Positions 27,470-64,000 of a stretch of DNA of 64,000 bases are shown in pieces; the first letter of the stretch is position 1, and every line of letters begins with the position of its first letter. The notes under the pieces were generated by a model that saw only the letters and a program-made list of their open reading frames with translations, was not told the DNA's origin and searched no databases. The position numbers and the translations under genes are program-made. The stretch is from Rhinopithecus roxellana (Eukaryota > Chordata > Mammalia > Primates > Cercopithecidae): the NCBI RefSeq assembly GCF_007565055.1, contig NC_044552.1, positions 36,922,069 through 36,986,068 of the forward strand. The letters are read 5' to 3'.

Positions 27470-27745
27470 CGTTTTTGGTAATAGTTTTATTGAGATATAG
27501 TTCACTTAACTACACAGTTTACCCATTTAAAGTATACAGTGTTTTTTAGTATATTTACAGAACCTATTACCACAATTTTGGAACATTTTTGACCCCCCCC
27601 CCCCCAAAAAAAAAAAAAAAAAACCTGTATGTCCTTTAGCAGTCATCCTCAATCTCCTCAGCCCTAGGCAACCACTCATCTACTTTGTCTTTATAAATTT
27701 GCCTATTTGGGACATTTCATATAAATGGAATCTGTATGTGGTCTT
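27470..27745 (-). repeat. Old L1 (L1M-type) 3'-end fragment
   Basis: Reads as the reverse complement of the mammalian L1M 3' end: TTTTATTGAGATATAG, then CCCATTTAAAGTATACAG, then GGACATTTCATATAAATGG. It is well diverged and interrupted by a C-run and A-run at about 27593-27623. Confidence 0.7.
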
Positions 27746-28166
27746 TGCTTGGTTTTGTTTTTGGGGAGGTAGGGGCTGACTACTTAGTCTTGACCAGCCA
27801 AGGTCCCAACCCAGCTGTAGAAATATAAGGAGTCACGGCTGTGAGGATGGCCTCACAATGGGCTCAGGGTAATCAACTTCTGTCCCCTGAGTTTATCTTA
27901 GAAATGAGGCCAACTGTCTGCCCTCTAGAATGGATGGCTCTGAGGGAGAGAAAGGTTGACTTCCTTCCTGGTGCTGGTGACAGAAGGCTGGACTGTGCCT
28001 GAAGTCAAAGCTTCTCACCTGGATTTGGGCAAATCAAGGAGTCCCGAGTCTTGGGGTAGGGTGAGATGTGTGCTGAGGAGGGCAACACGGGAAGTGCACT
28101 GCAGATGGCGACATGCAGGGTTTCAAGGCCAAAGCTGGTGTGTTCTTCCCTTAAGAATTGCTGTAG

Positions 28167-28474
28167 GCCGACTGTGGTGGCTCACGCCTGTAATCCCAGC
28201 ACTTTGGGAGGCCGAGGTGGGTGGATCACCTGAGGTCAGGAGTTCGAAATCAGCCTGACCAACATGGAGAAACCCTGTCTCTACTAAAAATACAAAATTA
28301 GCTGGGCGTGGTGGCACATGCCTGTAATCCCAGCTATTTGGGAGGCTGAGGCAGGAGAACTGCTTGAACCCCAGAGGTAGAGGTTGTAGTGAGCCGAGGT
28401 CGTGCCATTGCACTCCAGCCTGGGCAACAAGAGTGAAACTCCATCTGGAAAAAAAAAAAAAAAAAAAAAAAAAA
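28167..28474 (+). repeat. Alu
   Basis: Full-length; its A-tail abuts the next Alu. Confidence 0.92.
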
Positions 28475-28770
28475 GGCCAGGTGCAGTTGCTCATGTCTGT
28501 AATGCCAGCACTTTGGGAGGCCAGGGTGGCTGGATCACCTGAGGTCAGGAGTTTGAGACCAGCCTGACCAATATGGTAAAACCCTGTCTCTACTAAAAAT
28601 ACAAAAATTAGCTGGGTGTGGTGGCAGGCGCCTGTAATCCCAGCTACTCGGGAGGCCGAGGCAGGAGAATAGCTTGAACCTGGGAGGCAGAGGTTGCAGT
28701 GAGCTGAGGTCGTGCCACTGCACTCCTCCAGCCTGGGCGACAGAGCAAGACACTGTCAAAAAAAAAAAAG
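28475..28770 (+). repeat. Alu
   Basis: Inserted immediately after the A-tail of the previous copy. Confidence 0.92.
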
Positions 28771-29722
28771 AATTGCTGGAGACTTTTTCCATTGCAGATG
28801 AGCAGGAAACCGGCAAAGTGACTGAATAGGATGCCCACGGGCTGATGAGGGCAGTAAGTTCAAGGCATAGCCTACAGCTCAGCCCAGGGAGGAGGCCTCG
28901 GGACAGTAGTAGAATGGGGCTATAGTGCAAGTAAGTCCTATCATCTGCCCCTACATGCACTGCATGCTGGCCTGACTACTGAACCCCACCACAGGAAGCT
29001 TCTTTGAGTTTCTGGTGGAGAAGGATAAGCTCATAAAAAGCACGAAAGTCCAGAGAAGGGCAAAAAGCTCTGGCACTTGAGAGCGAGCTCAAGAATACTG
29101 GGCCTGGGCCAATAAAAGGCTATAATCTCTAGTACCAAGGTGAAGAGGCACTAAGTGACAAGCTGCAGCACCTGCAGTGTGCCTGGGCCCACTGTGGCCC
29201 AGCCTGCTGCTGCTGCCTGTCTGGACTCTGCCCCAAAGGGCAGCTGTCGCTCAGCAGGCTGGCCCCTGCTGTGAGAGCCACCAACACCATGAGAACAATA
29301 CTGCAAAGCAAGCACTAGGGGGCCCCTCTGCCCTCTGTATTATGGCTTCATCCTGAGCAGCCTGACTCCCACAAGCCATGGCCTTTTTTCCCCCTAGGCT
29401 CCAGATCTCAGTCCTGGTGGCACTCAGTTCTGTCTGCCTTCTGTGCCCTCCTTTACCACCTGACTCTCATCCCCCTTCCCCCTCCTTCCATAGCTTTTTC
29501 TGTCACCTCTGGGCTACAAGCCTTGGGATGCCTGGGTCATCCCTCCTTCCTTCCTCCCCAGTAGTCCTGCCAAGACACAGAGCTGCACCTTTGGCACGGG
29601 ATCCCCTGGCCTGACCTGAGCTGCCCTGCTTCAGCAGGGGTGGTGCCAATGGAGCCAATCATAGTAGCACAAGCAAACCTCCCCAGCAGTGGCAGGATAG
29701 AGGCTCACCTATGGGGGTAGTT
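28771..29722. other. Intergenic, partly GC-rich unique block
   Basis: Contains a stretch (about 29150-29310) with few stops and a coding-like feel, but no recognisable protein, no intron borders and no poly(A) tail. I could not assign it; an old processed pseudogene is possible. Confidence 0.3.
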
Positions 29723-29753
29723 AGGGGTAGGAGTTTTTGCCTTTTCTAAAATA

Positions 29754-30375
29754 GAGACAGGGTCTCTGTTGCCTAGGCAGGAGTGCAGTGGGTATTCACA
29801 GGCACAATCCCACTACTGATCAATCAGCATGGGAGTTTTGAGCTGCTCTCTGACCTGGGCCAGTTCACCCCTTCTTCTTCTTTTTTTTTTTTTTTTTTTT
29901 TTTTTTTTGGAGATAGAGTCTCGTTCTGTTGCCAGGCTGGAGTGCAGAGGAGCAATCTCAGCTCACTGCAACCTCTGCCTCCCGGGTTCAAGTGATTCTC
30001 CTGCCTCAGCCTCTCAAGTAGCTGGGCCTACAGGCGCGCGCCACCATGCCCAGCTAATTTTTGTATTTTTAGTAGAGATGGGGTTTCACCATGCTGGCCA
30101 GGATGGTCTCAATTTCTTGACCTCGTGATCTGCCCATCTCAGCCTCCAAAAGTGCTGGGATTACAGACGTGAGCAACCATGCCTGGCCGCCAGTTCACCC
30201 CTTCTTAGGCAACCTGGTCTCCTGCTCCTGGGAGTTCACCATATTGTTGCTGAACTTGGTGCAGATACCCGAATGGCAGAGCACACTGCAGCCCAGAACT
30301 CCTGGGCTCAAGCGATCCTCCTACCTCAGCCTCCCGAGTAGCTGGGACTAAAGGTGCATATAGCGCTGTGCCCGC
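29754..30375 (-). pseudogene. 7SL (SRP) RNA pseudogene, split by an Alu
   Basis: Two minus-strand segments, 30375-30207 and 29876-29754, together about 292 nt, follow 7SL RNA almost end to end, including the central S domain that Alu lacks. On the minus strand the matches are GGGCTGCAGTGTGCTCTGCC, GGTTGCCTAAGAAGGGGTGA, CAAAACTCCCATGCTGATTG and GATCAGTAGTGGGATTGTGC. 7SL is the scaffold of the signal recognition particle. This copy is diverged, lacks an evident pol III upstream promoter and is cut by an Alu, so it should be dead. It is flanked by direct repeats (29723-29738 and 30376-30391), the mark of L1-driven retroposition. Confidence 0.88.
29877..30188 (-). repeat. Alu inserted in 7SL pseudogene
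   Basis: Full-length minus-strand AluS-like element with a long poly-T. It is flanked by a perfect 18-nt target-site duplication, GCCAGTTCACCCCTTCTT, at 29859-29876 and 30189-30206. Confidence 0.93.
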
Positions 30376-30589
30376 AGGGGTAGGAGTTTTTCTTTCTTTC
30401 TTTCTTTTTTTTTTTTCTTGTTCTTCCAAATCCCTCATTTTGAGAATCAAGGGGTAGGAGTTTGATGACAGCGTGTGCATCTCTGCAGGGACAGAGAAGG
30501 GGTGGAGGCAAAGGAGTGGAAGAAAGGGGCAAAACGGAGGAGCTTGTGAAAGTAAGAACTGTGCTAGAACTTTCTGAGCCTACGCCATC

Positions 30590-31170
30590 AGATGGAATAC
30601 GCACTCAGGTTGCTGGGTGCCTGCAGTGGCCACAGGGGTCACTGACCTCACCTTCATCATGTCAGTCTTACTTAGGGAAGGCACCAAGGAACCACATTCA
30701 CTGCTGGGAGTGGTAGCCAAAATAGGGACTCACTGGCAATGCCTTTATTCACCATGTCAGATGCTTCCATACCTGTTACTTGTCGGAGTCCTACAGTGAC
30801 TGGGCCAGTTCCACAAACGAGGAGAACGAAGCCCTGCTCGATAATCTGCCCAAGTTACAAACCATCTGGTGAGTGGCCAAGTTGGGCTTGGATCTCCAGC
30901 CTGCCAGATGAAAGCACTTCTGACCACACACCCTCTGAGAAGGGGCTGAGTGCCATCATCCTGCCTGGTCCCCTCAATCTCTCTGCCTAGAGGGGGTGCT
31001 AAATCGCACCTGACTCCCTCTGCCTTTCTCCCAGTCTACCATCCTCACCCTAACAAGACCCTTGGCATATCATGCAATAGACTCAGTGCCAAAGGCTCCT
31101 TCCTCACCAGCTGGGAAAGCCCCCGCCACCTCCCCACTCAAATCTCCAGCAGTTGCCAAACACACGTCAT
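30590..31170. other. Intergenic spacer before CUL7 3' end
   Basis: Apart from the MIR fragment I see no gene. Short open frames here lack codon patterns or homology that I recognise. Confidence 0.4.
30800..30930 (-). repeat. MIR fragment
   Basis: Order and spacing match the reverse MIR core: ACAAACGAGGAGAACGAAGC, then ATCTGCCCAAGTTACAAACC, then TGGTGAGTGGCCAAGTTGGG. It is diverged, as expected for this old SINE. Confidence 0.6.
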
Positions 31171-31188
31171 ATAATCAAACTCTCAGGT

Positions 31189-31194
31189 TTTATT
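31189..31194 (-). promoter_or_regulatory. CUL7 poly(A) signal
   Basis: TTTATT on the plus strand reads AATAAA for CUL7, about 47 nt after its stop codon, giving an unusually short 3' UTR (about 65 nt). Confidence 0.8.
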
Positions 31195-31240
31195 TCTGTA
31201 AAAGCTCCAGCTCTATCTTCCCCTGACCCCAAGTCCAGGG

Positions 31241-46953
<15,713 letters not shown>

Positions 46954-46961
46954 CCTGGCAC

Positions 46962-48290
46962 CTGGAGCACACAAGGAAAACAGAACAGACAAGCTAGAGT
47001 AAGGAGAAGTCAGAAAATCAAAGACATCCAGGAGGTGGGGAAGCAAATGGCAACAGCTGTCAGGCTGGGTTGCCAGGCCCAGGAGTTGCATGCTGCACGC
47101 TGAGTTGGAGCAGGCCTAAGCAGAGAACACTGGCGTGTTTTGTTGTGAAAGAACACAAAATTTGGGGGCTAAAAGGAAGGTCCCCAAGACCCTGCGGCCT
47201 GGAGTGGGTTGGTTTGGAACAGTGGGCAGACTAGTGGGGGCAGGCAGGGCAGCCTTGGAGTTACAAGTGAATCCCAAGGCCTTGGAACAGGCAGCTACCC
47301 TGGGGGTATGTGAAGCCCAGAGGGGTATGTTTGGGAGGGAGATCGTGAGTGTGTGTGGAAAGGGGTGCTGTCTCTAAGGACTGGAGCACGGGAGTGTGAG
47401 ACCCAAGTTAAGAGTCCCGAGATCACAGAGTTAAGAGACCTGAGAACTGGTGGTGGAGTGGGAGGGCAAGGCGCGATGGACTGGGAGGAGGCACTGGTGG
47501 GTTGGAGGTGCCTCTGACTGGAGCAACTGGAGCAACTGGAACAAAAGGGCTGGTGGGGGCGCCGCGAGACCCAGGGCAGGGTGCACAGACAAGGTAGGTG
47601 AGGGGCGCGAGGCTTGGGGGACCGAGGTTGGAGACCCGAGAAGCCAGGGGCGCGCGGTACAGTGGGGGAGGGGTGATTAGGCCCCATAAACTAGAACCCC
47701 GAGGCACGGTAGGATGGGGAACCGAGGTTGGGTGAGCGCGAGGCTCGATGGGCAAGTGGGCAGGGGAGGAGGAGCAAGGGGCCGCGGCGGGGCTCTGGCC
47801 ACCTCAGAAGTCCACCGGGGTCCTGGCGCGAGGCCTGTCCTTCACAGAGCAAGGGACGCGGCAAAGATGCTGGCGGCGACTCGGGCCCCACCTGGGCCCC
47901 GCGAGGGGGTCGAGACGGAGAGACGGTAAGGGGCGTGCCTCTGCGGAACAGAGCGGCACCCGCCTTGGTCGGCAGCCACTGGGGCAGGGTGGAGCCTGGT
48001 CCCTGCCAGCGGCTCCGCCAGCCAAAAGCCACGGCTCATTTCCGCCGGACCCAGCGGAAAGCTAGGGGCCCTGGGAAAGGGCCGGGGAGGAGCCGCGGGT
48101 GCCACCTTGGCGACGCAGCACCTCCTTCTCTGCACCGCCCTTTCCTCTTCCTTTTGTCCTCCCTCCTGCGGAAGTGCCCTCCCCGTTTCCCAGTCACAAC
48201 TGGAAAAGGCCTTGGACGTCATTTATTTCCATCCCCGGCTCCATTACCTGTAAGGGAATTGGGGTGGGGACAGACCCAGTGTCCTGTACT
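46962..48290 (-). other. CUL7: CUL7 5' intron and leader region
   Basis: The first coding exon has an acceptor (CTCCAG) just above 46961, so at least one leader exon lies upstream. The clearest minus-strand donor I see is ACAG|GTAATGG at 48248/48247, near the MRPL2 3' end. The leader exon is therefore only a candidate. No protein-coding exon for CUL7 is seen here. Confidence 0.4.
47480..48130. promoter_or_regulatory. CpG-rich promoter region at CUL7 5' end
   Basis: Dense CpG and GC-rich sequence around the expected CUL7 start. On the plus strand it also holds an ATG (47868) followed by open sequence and a strong donor ACG|GTAAGG at 47925/47926, so divergent transcription is possible. Confidence 0.5.
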
Positions 48291-48392
48291 TTCTTTTCCT
48301 CCCACACTTTTTACTTCTTTTCCCTACGTTCAGTCTGTACCATCCCGTCCCGCAAAAAACCAGTAACAGATTAAAACAGGAGGGGGAGGCAT

Positions 48393-48398
48393 TTTATT
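48393..48398 (-). promoter_or_regulatory. MRPL2 poly(A) signal
   Basis: TTTATT on the plus strand is AATAAA for MRPL2, only about 15 nt beyond its stop. MRPL2 therefore ends very close to the presumed CUL7 start. Confidence 0.75.
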
Positions 48399-48412
48399 AG
48401 AGTATAGGGATG

Positions 48413-53225
<4,813 letters not shown>

Positions 53226-53487
53226 CCGGCTATCCAGGGCTCAGCACGCCACCCTTACTTTTAGCCAAGCTGCTCGGCGCTCCTAGATGACGTTGACTGT
53301 CCGGCGCCGTCGCTCCGCAAAACGTAAACGGAGGCGGGCAGAAAACTGGAGCCCAAGCGGGATACATACCTCCTTTCCTACCTGGACGCGGTGAGAGCCA
53401 ATCCGCGAGCCGCTCTAATGTCCCGTGACTAGGAAACAGGCCCCGCCCCCAGACCCGTCAAAACAATTGCCTCGAGCGGCAGCCATC
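53226..53487. promoter_or_regulatory. Divergent promoter region, MRPL2 / KLC4
   Basis: About 260 bases separate the MRPL2 ATG from the first KLC4-side ATG. Seen are a CRE-like TGACGTTG (53287-53294), CCAAT (53398-53402) and many CpGs, with no TATA box. Exact start sites are unknown. Confidence 0.65.
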
Positions 53488-53542
53488 ATGGATTTAAAGG
53501 GGCAGTACCGGCAAGAGCGGCAGCCAGACCGGCAGATTGCAG

Positions 53543-55137
53543 GTGAGTCTTTGAGGGTACCTCTGAGGCTGAAGGTTAAGGTCTCTGCCATCTCTTATTC
53601 TCCCACTCCCAGAAAGATAAACAAACCCCTTCCAACCAAGCTTACAAAACTCCAGGCTCAAAAACTCCGCCCTTCGCGATTCTTCCCCGCCCCTCGGCGT
53701 CCAGACAGATAGCCGGCCTGCCCCGCCCCCTGCGCCACCAACTGTTTCAGTGACCTCTGGGTCGTTAGGCTTCCAAGTCCTCGCTGGAGCTGCGGACCTC
53801 GGTCGTCCATCCACACCTCTCCCCTACCGCCCCCGCCCATCTCACTCTCCTGGGCCCCAGGGCAAGTCGACAGCCCGAGGCACTCCTCTACTGCGTTTCC
53901 AGGCCCAGGAGACCCTCCTTGCGACCCGACAGCCGTTCAGGAGACCTCCCATTCTTCCCTGCATCATCGGGCATTAGGGGGGCACCCTACGGTGATACCT
54001 CTCAGAGCCTTTTGTAGGTGACCGTGACAGAGACAAAGCCATTGAAGTGACTGGGTGTGGAGTGACCAGGTGTTCCTCCCTCCCCTTTCCCAGACACGCC
54101 TCTTGCTGTAGGTCTCTGATTAAGTCTCTCTCTCTCATATTCCTGGGAGACAGTAGCTCCCCAGGCCTGCGATGAGGGAGGCTGGCTTGGGGAAGGAGAA
54201 GGGAATTGGGCGTCTTTAAAGACCTGTAGGCAGAGGGAGTGAGGGAGGGAGCCTGTTTGTCCTGGGTGGGGTCTGTGCCAGGTCCTCTGGGTAGCTGTGA
54301 AGTGGTGAGAGAAGGGGTGGGAACGCTGGACTTCTGGACTTTGGGCGGGGCAGATCCTTCTGATTCTCTGGCTGCTGAACAGTTTCTTCCGGGCTCCGGC
54401 CTGAGTGCCACAGCCAGGGCCTCTGCTTTGTACACAGGTAAGAAGACTTCAAAGATGAGAAACAAGACCCTTCTGAGGAAGTGGGAACACAGTCTGGGTC
54501 CTGGGGGGTGGGAAGTATGGGTTGAAGGTAAGTGGGAAAAGATGTAGGACTGACCAGGTTTGGAGATGCTGGGCTTAGGTCTGCTGGTGATGCAGCCTGA
54601 AGAACTTGAGCTTTCTGGGACCCTCTAATGTGGATCCTGCAAGGAAGGCTCCTGTTTTCTTCTTTTCCCTTTCTTCCCTGATTTAACTTTGCAGACATTC
54701 CTTCTCTTTTTTCTAGATCCCTGCATTATTTTCTACATAACTCTCACTTTAGCCCTGTGCCCTTTGAAGCTCTCCCACAGATCCTCTGTGATCTCCATAG
54801 TGCTGTCTCTCATCCCCGGATAACTTTTCCTAACTCAGGCTCTAACTGCTTTTCTGTTCTCTTCCTAAGTCCTGAATCCTTATGCTAGTTCTAAGCACCT
54901 TTGCTCCTACTATAGTCTTTCTTTATTTAAGTCAATTCATCTCCCTCTCACTTTGCCCACAACCTTAACTTTCAGTTTAGTGGTCTGGGCTCCCTGCCTG
55001 CTGGTCACTCTCTCCAACTAAGCCACAGGGTCACTCTTACTTTTGTCCCTTCACTTGGATTCCCACCACCCTCTGAGAAAGTTCTCAGCTTCTCTGTCTC
55101 ATCTTTACGCCAGTCAAACTCTGTTGTTTCTCCCTAG
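53543..55137 (+). other. KLC4: KLC4 first intron
   Basis: No coding exon for KLC4. A consensus donor ACAG|GTAAGA at 54437/54438 sits in GC-rich open sequence and could mark an alternative leader exon. Confidence 0.4.
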
Positions 55138-55162
55138 ACCGGGCAAGGTCCCCCAGGCCAGG

Positions 55163-61491
<6,329 letters not shown>

Positions 61492-61895
61492 GTCAGTATT
61501 CCTTGCCCTCCCTGCCCCACACCCCACACCATTGCTGTTTTGGCCTCTCTTAGCTCATCCATCTGCTGCCCTCAGTCCACTCACTAAGGGTGCTGAGAAA
61601 GGAGGAGTAAGAAGTCCTTTCTTCCAGGCACTGTCCAGTGATCCTAGTGCTTAATTCTCTGAGACTCAGTGACTCCTTTTTATAATGAATATTTTGCTTG
61701 AACTTAATTCATAGATAAGTCATAGGTAAATCCATATATGATTTCTACAAAAGTTAATATGCTACTTTAGTAAATATAAAAGAAAAACAAGAAAAGCAGT
61801 TTATAAGAACAATATGTACAATGTAATATAATAAGATAAAAATACAAAACAACAGTAACTGTATTGAGTACAACTTTGTTAAAAGAAATAGCAAA
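61492..61895 (+). other. KLC4 intron 6, AT-rich part
   Basis: From 61680 the sequence is A/T-rich with no feature I can name. Confidence 0.4.
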
Positions 61896-62193
61896 GTGGC
61901 CTGGGCGTGGTGGCTCACGCCTGTAATCCCAACACTTTGGGAGACTGAGGCAGGTAGATCACAGGGTCAGGAGTTTGAGACCTGCCTGACCAACATGGTG
62001 AAACCCTATCTCTACTAAAAGTACAAAAATTAGTCGGGTGTGGTGCCACATGCCTGTAATCACAGCTACTTGGGTGGCTGAGGCAGGAGAATCACCCAGG
62101 AGGTGAAGGTTGCAGTGAGCTGAGATCTCGCCATTGTACTCCAGCCTGGGCAACAGGGTGAGACCCCATCTCAAAAAAAAAAAAAAAAAAAAT
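61896..62193 (+). repeat. Alu
   Basis: First of six same-strand Alus that fill the right edge of the window. Confidence 0.9.
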
Positions 62194-62283
62194 TGCAAAG
62201 TGGTCTCATATATAATGAATGATTCTGGATTTAGAAAACCAGTAAGCCATTCCATACGAGAAGTACTAGAAAAATGAGACAGC

Positions 62284-62581
62284 GGCTGGGTTCAGTGGCT
62301 CATGTCATACATGTGATCCCAGCACTTTGGGAGGCCAAGGCAGGAGATCACTTGAGGCCAGGTGTGGGAGACTAACCTGGGCAACATAGCGAGACCCTGT
62401 CTCTACAAAAATTTAAAAATTTACTGGGCACAGTGGCGTGCACCTGTAGTCCCAGCTAGTTGGGAGTCTAGGGTGGAAGGATCGCTTGAGCTCAGGAGTT
62501 TGAGGTTACAGTGAGCTATGATCATGCCACTGCACTCCAGTCTGTATAGCAGAGTGAGCACCTGTCTCTTAAAAAAAAAAT
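62284..62581 (+). repeat. Alu, old (AluJ-like)
   Basis: Diverged copy. Confidence 0.85.
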
Positions 62582-62633
62582 GAAAATATAGTTGGACACT
62601 TTATTAAAGTACAGTACTATAAGAAATCACAAG

Positions 62634-62942
62634 GGTTGGGCACGGTGGCTCACGCCTGTAATCCCAGCACTTTGGGAGGCCAAGGTAGGCGAATCACGAG
62701 GTCAGGAGTTCAAGACCATCTTGACATGGTGAAACCCCGTCTCTACTAAAAATACAAAAATTAGCTGGGCGTGGTGGCAGGCACTTGTAATCACAGCTAC
62801 TCAGGAGGCTGAGGCAGGAGAATCTCTTGAAACCAGAAGGCGGAGGTTGCAGTGAGGGGAGATCGAGATTGAGATCGTGCCACTGCACTCCAGCCCGGGC
62901 AACAAGAGTGAAACTCTGTCTCCAAAAAAAAAAAAAAAAAAA
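62634..62942 (+). repeat. Alu
   Basis: Near full-length with A-tail. Confidence 0.9.
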
Positions 62943-62978
62943 TGACAGACCAGATTTATTTGTACGTAAGAGAAAGAG

Positions 62979-63274
62979 ACTGGGCACGGTGGCTCATGCC
63001 TGTAATTCCAGCACTTTGGGAGGCCAAGGCAGGTGGATCACCTGAGGTCAGGAGTTTCAGACCAGCCTGGCCAACATGTTGAAACCCCGTGTCTACTAAA
63101 AAATATATATAAAATTAGCCAGGCATGGTGGCATATGCCTGTAATCCCAACTATTTGGAGGCTGAGGCAGGAGAATCATTTGAATCCGGGGGGTGGAGGT
63201 TGCAGTGAGCCAAGATCACACCATTGCACTCCAGCCTGGGCAACAGAGCAAGACTCCGTCTCAACAAAATAAAA
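62979..63274 (+). repeat. Alu
   Basis: Near full-length. Confidence 0.9.
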
Positions 63275-63276
63275 AG

Positions 63277-63590
63277 CGGCCCAGTGCTATGGCTCACTCC
63301 TGTAATTCCGGCACTTTGGGAGACCAAGGTGGTCGGATCATCTGAGGTCAGGAGTTTGAAACCAGCCTGACCAATAAGGTGAAACCCTTTCTCTACTAAT
63401 AATACAAAAATTAGCCAGGTGTGGCGGCGTGCACCTGTAGTCCCAGCTACTCGGGAGGCCGAGACAGGAGAATTGCTTGAACCTAGGAGGCTGAGGTTGC
63501 AGTGAGCCAAGATCATACCACTGCACTTCAGCCTGGGTGATGGGGCGAGACTTTCTCTCAAAATAAATAAATAAATAAATAAGTACAAAT
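63277..63590 (+). repeat. Alu with (AAAT)n tail
   Basis: The tail became an AAAT microsatellite (63560-63583). Confidence 0.9.
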
Positions 63591-63626
63591 AAATGAAAGA
63601 GAGAAACAACCTTAAGTAGGGATATC

Positions 63627-63940
63627 GGCCGGGCGCAGTGAGTGGCTCATGCCTATAATCCCAGCACTTTGGGAGGCCGAGTTGGGCGGATCACAAGGTC
63701 AGGAGATCGAGACCATCCTAGCTAATACGGTGAAACCCCGTCTCTGCCAAAAATGCAAAAAATTAGCCAGGTGTGGCGGCTTGTGCCTGTAGTCCCAACT
63801 ACTCGGGAGGCTGAGGCAGGAGAATGGTGTGAACCCGGGAGGCGGAGCTTGCAGTGAGCCGAGATTGCACCACTGCACCCCAGCCTGGGCGACAGAGCAA
63901 GACTCTGTCTCCAAAAAAAAAAAAAAAGAAAAAAAAAAGG
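63627..63940 (+). repeat. AluY/S-like
   Basis: Little-diverged, full-length with A-tail. Confidence 0.92.
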
Positions 63941-64000
63941 TCAGGATATCACACCAAAGCAAATGATAGAGTTGTCAATGTACAGAAAATGAAAAATGAA

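Larger units (their letters stand above)
29723..30463. repeat. Three direct copies of a target-site sequence
   Basis: AGGGGTAGGAGTTTTT occurs at 29723-29738 and 30376-30391, and AGGGGTAGGAGTTT again at 30450-30463. The first pair brackets the 7SL pseudogene. The second pair brackets a short poly-T plus about 33 nt of unknown sequence. Confidence 0.75.

Noticed and set aside
29129..29311. Minus-strand open frame of 60 codons beginning MLCSIVLMVLVALTAG
   Set aside because: It looks like a signal-peptide start, but it sits in intergenic sequence with no splice sites, poly(A) signal or recognisable family. Most likely chance.
29754..30375. A functional 7SL RNA gene
   Set aside because: It is interrupted by an Alu, diverged, and lacks an upstream promoter I can see; called a pseudogene.
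30739..30990. Open frame of 83 codons before CUL7
   Set aside because: Much of it overlaps a reverse MIR element, and no known protein is recognised.
47295..48366. Long overlapping frames in the CUL7 5' region
   Set aside because: GC-rich DNA has few stops on both strands; the peptides are low-complexity Pro/Arg/Gly and do not resemble proteins. Only the short donor-bearing stretch was kept as a finding.

Overview
This is a gene-dense, Alu-rich stretch of primate nuclear DNA. It holds seven genes in the order and orientation of human chromosome 6p21.1: PPP2R5D (+), MEA1 (-), KLHDC3 (+), RRP36 (+), CUL7 (-), MRPL2 (-) and KLC4 (+). Exons were placed by reading GT/AG borders, codon phase and the protein sequences. 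The summed exons keep frame in every gene and give 567 residues (PPP2R5D, first two exons missing), 173 (MEA1), 382 (KLHDC3), 257 (RRP36), 1697 (CUL7), 305 (MRPL2) and 293 (KLC4, 3' part missing).

Three young Alu copies (about 20875, 42655 and 58159) carry bases I associate with the Old World monkey AluY lineage: GGCTCAAGCC in the A box, GGGCGAGGTGG, and in two copies GATCCGGCC. This suggests a cercopithecid such as a macaque, baboon or guenon rather than human. That is inference, and species cannot be fixed further.

Layout. 1-6705: 3' two thirds of PPP2R5D, a PP2A B56-delta subunit. 6590-8360: MEA1, convergent with PPP2R5D, with overlapping 3' ends. 8360-8640: CpG-rich bidirectional promoter shared by MEA1 and KLHDC3. 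8640-15715: KLHDC3, a kelch receptor for CUL2 ligase. 15950 to about 24000: RRP36, a nucleolar pre-rRNA processing factor. 24360-31170: intergenic, mostly Alu, with an L1 fragment, a MIR and a near-full-length 7SL RNA pseudogene split by an Alu. 31175 to about 48250: CUL7. 48375 to about 53270: MRPL2, which contains a GC-AG intron. 53230-53487: compact divergent promoter region. 53460-64000: KLC4, running off the right edge.

These are unrelated housekeeping genes packed together, not a functional cluster. I found no new multi-gene system. The points most worth checking are a possible in-frame alternative 3' exon of RRP36, a well-placed uORF overlapping the KLC4 start, the GC-AG intron of MRPL2, the serial retroposition site around the 7SL pseudogene, a fold-back Alu just after RRP36, and an interrupted CA-rich minisatellite in an RRP36 intron.
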